Positions 5,566 to 6,206 of a stretch of DNA of 6,206 nt are shown in pieces. The DNA is from an uncultured bacterium (GTDB taxonomy: Bacteria; Pseudomonadota; Alphaproteobacteria; SP197). How positions within the stretch are numbered: the first letter of the stretch is position 1; the number at the start of each line of letters is the position of its first letter. The notes below the pieces were generated by a model. That model worked only from the letters and a program-made list of their open reading frames with translations, searched no databases and was not told the DNA's origin. The stretch spans positions 1 through 6,206 of the forward strand of contig CALLQH010000224.1 in NCBI GenBank assembly GCA_938014945.1, written 5' to 3'. The position numbers and the translations under genes are program-made.

Positions 5566-6206
5566 ATGGAGGCGCTGACGTTCACCAGCAGCCGCGGCCT
5601 CAAGCTGGCCGCGCACCTGTGGGACACGCCGGGCAATGCGGGCGTGGCGATGATCCACGGATTCTGCAACGACAAGTCCTCCAACGGCCGTTTCGACCGT
5701 CTGGGTGCGGCGTTGCAGGAGGCGGGCATCACCGCACTCGCCTTCGACGTTTCCGGCTGCGGCGCCAGCGGCGATGCGGACCTCAGCGCCCGCACGATGA
5801 TCGAGGACCTGGAGACCGCCTGCGCCTTTCTGCGGTCGCGCGGCAAGGAACGGATCGGCCTCTTCGGCAACAGCCTGGGCGGCTCAATCTGCCTCAAGGC
5901 CGGGCTTGCCGGCATCACGGCCATCGCGGCGAGCGGCGCGGGAACCGGCACCACCGCCTATGACTGGAGCGCCTTTTTCAGTGCCGAGCAGATGGAGGAA
6001 CTGGCGCAGACCGGGGCGATCACCGAAGCGGCCGAGAGCGCATGGCGCCGGAGCGTGACCATCGGCGCGGAAATGCTGGCCGACTTCACCGATCCCGAAC
6101 GCGCGCCGGCCCTGGAAGCCATCGCCTGCCCGGTGCTGCTGCTCTACGGCGGGAACGAAGAGGACGGCGAGGAGCAGACCCTGCTGGCCGGCGCCCGCGC
6201 CAACCT
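5566..6206 (+). CDS. Alpha/beta hydrolase, 5' part (cut by window end)
   Basis: The reading frame from ATG 5566 stays open for 213 complete codons to the window edge and encodes the N-terminal part of an alpha/beta hydrolase, probably a serine esterase, peptidase-like or acyl hydrolase of the S33/BAAT-like group. Residues seen: MIHGF (29-33), the oxyanion-hole strand after beta-3; FDVSGCGASGD (60-70), typical of this group; the nucleophile elbow GNSLGG (101-106) with Ser103; and CPVLLLYGGNEEDGEE (188-203), where the catalytic acid is expected. The catalytic His must lie beyond the window. There is no signal peptide, so it is likely cytoplasmic. An in-frame TAG at 5494 and no other ATG or GTG in between fix the start, although there is no clear Shine-Dalgarno. 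It is divergent from the aldolase-family gene, sharing a 104-bp control region. Substrate unknown. Confidence 0.85.
   Translation, partial: MEALTFTSSRGLKLAAHLWDTPGNAGVAMIHGFCNDKSSNGRFDRLGAALQEAGITALAFDVSGCGASGDADLSARTMIEDLETACAFLRSRGKERIGLFGNSLGGSICLKAGLAGITAIAASGAGTGTTAYDWSAFFSAEQMEELAQTGAITEAAESAWRRSVTIGAEMLADFTDPERAPALEAIACPVLLLYGGNEEDGEEQTLLAGARAN

Noticed and set aside
4091..5578. 495-residue + strand open frame overlapping the second permease and running antisense through the aldolase-family gene
   Set aside because: It overlaps two well-supported genes in other frames and shows low-complexity His/Arg/Gly/Ala composition with no family features.
1..6206. Search for mobile elements, CRISPR, tRNA/rRNA, riboswitches or a defence-type system
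   Set aside because: No transposase or integrase, terminal inverted repeats, spaced direct repeats, cloverleaf structure or known riboswitch pattern was seen; the genes are ordinary chromosomal transport and metabolic families.

Overview
The window is GC-rich with strongly GC-biased third codon positions. It holds one complete binding-protein-dependent ABC importer operon on the + strand, followed by two unrelated metabolic genes. Protein style (PotABCD-like subunits, a long first permease, an adducin-type class II aldolase) and base composition suggest an alphaproteobacterium. The acidic periplasmic binding protein would fit a marine or salt-exposed lifestyle, but that is inference, not proof.

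Layout: 1-206 is a less GC-rich leader with no convincing gene and a weak candidate promoter. 207-1313 encodes a PotA-type ATPase. 1314-1401 is an intercistronic gap with a small hairpin followed by a T run, then a strong Shine-Dalgarno and an unusual ATGTGATG start context. 1402-2505 encodes the secreted substrate-binding protein. 2506-2571 contains a very strong hairpin. 2572-3858 and 3870-4721 encode the two permeases, separated by only 11 nt. On the opposite strand, converging with an 8-nt gap, 4730-5461 encodes a class II aldolase/adducin-family protein. After a 104-bp divergent control region, 5566-6206 (running off the end) encodes the first 213 residues of an alpha/beta hydrolase.

How the parts work together: the binding protein captures a small, probably cationic or amino-acid-like ligand in the periplasm and delivers it to the permease heterodimer, and a dimer of the ATPase powers import. 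The family is usually annotated as spermidine/putrescine transport. However, the binding protein carries the SWGGAY-type N-terminus of the 'putative polyamine' branch rather than the NWxxY of characterised PotD/PotF, so the true ligand is open. Hairpins on both sides of the binding-protein cistron suggest its mRNA level is set separately from that of its partners. The aldolase-like and hydrolase genes are not obviously linked to the transporter.

Overall this is mostly an ordinary chromosomal transport locus. I see no mobile element, CRISPR array, RNA gene, or evidence of a previously undescribed system. The most useful oddities are the hairpin-bracketed binding protein, the roughly 140-residue insert in the first permease, the start-stop mini-ORF, and the missing catalytic acid in the aldolase homologue.
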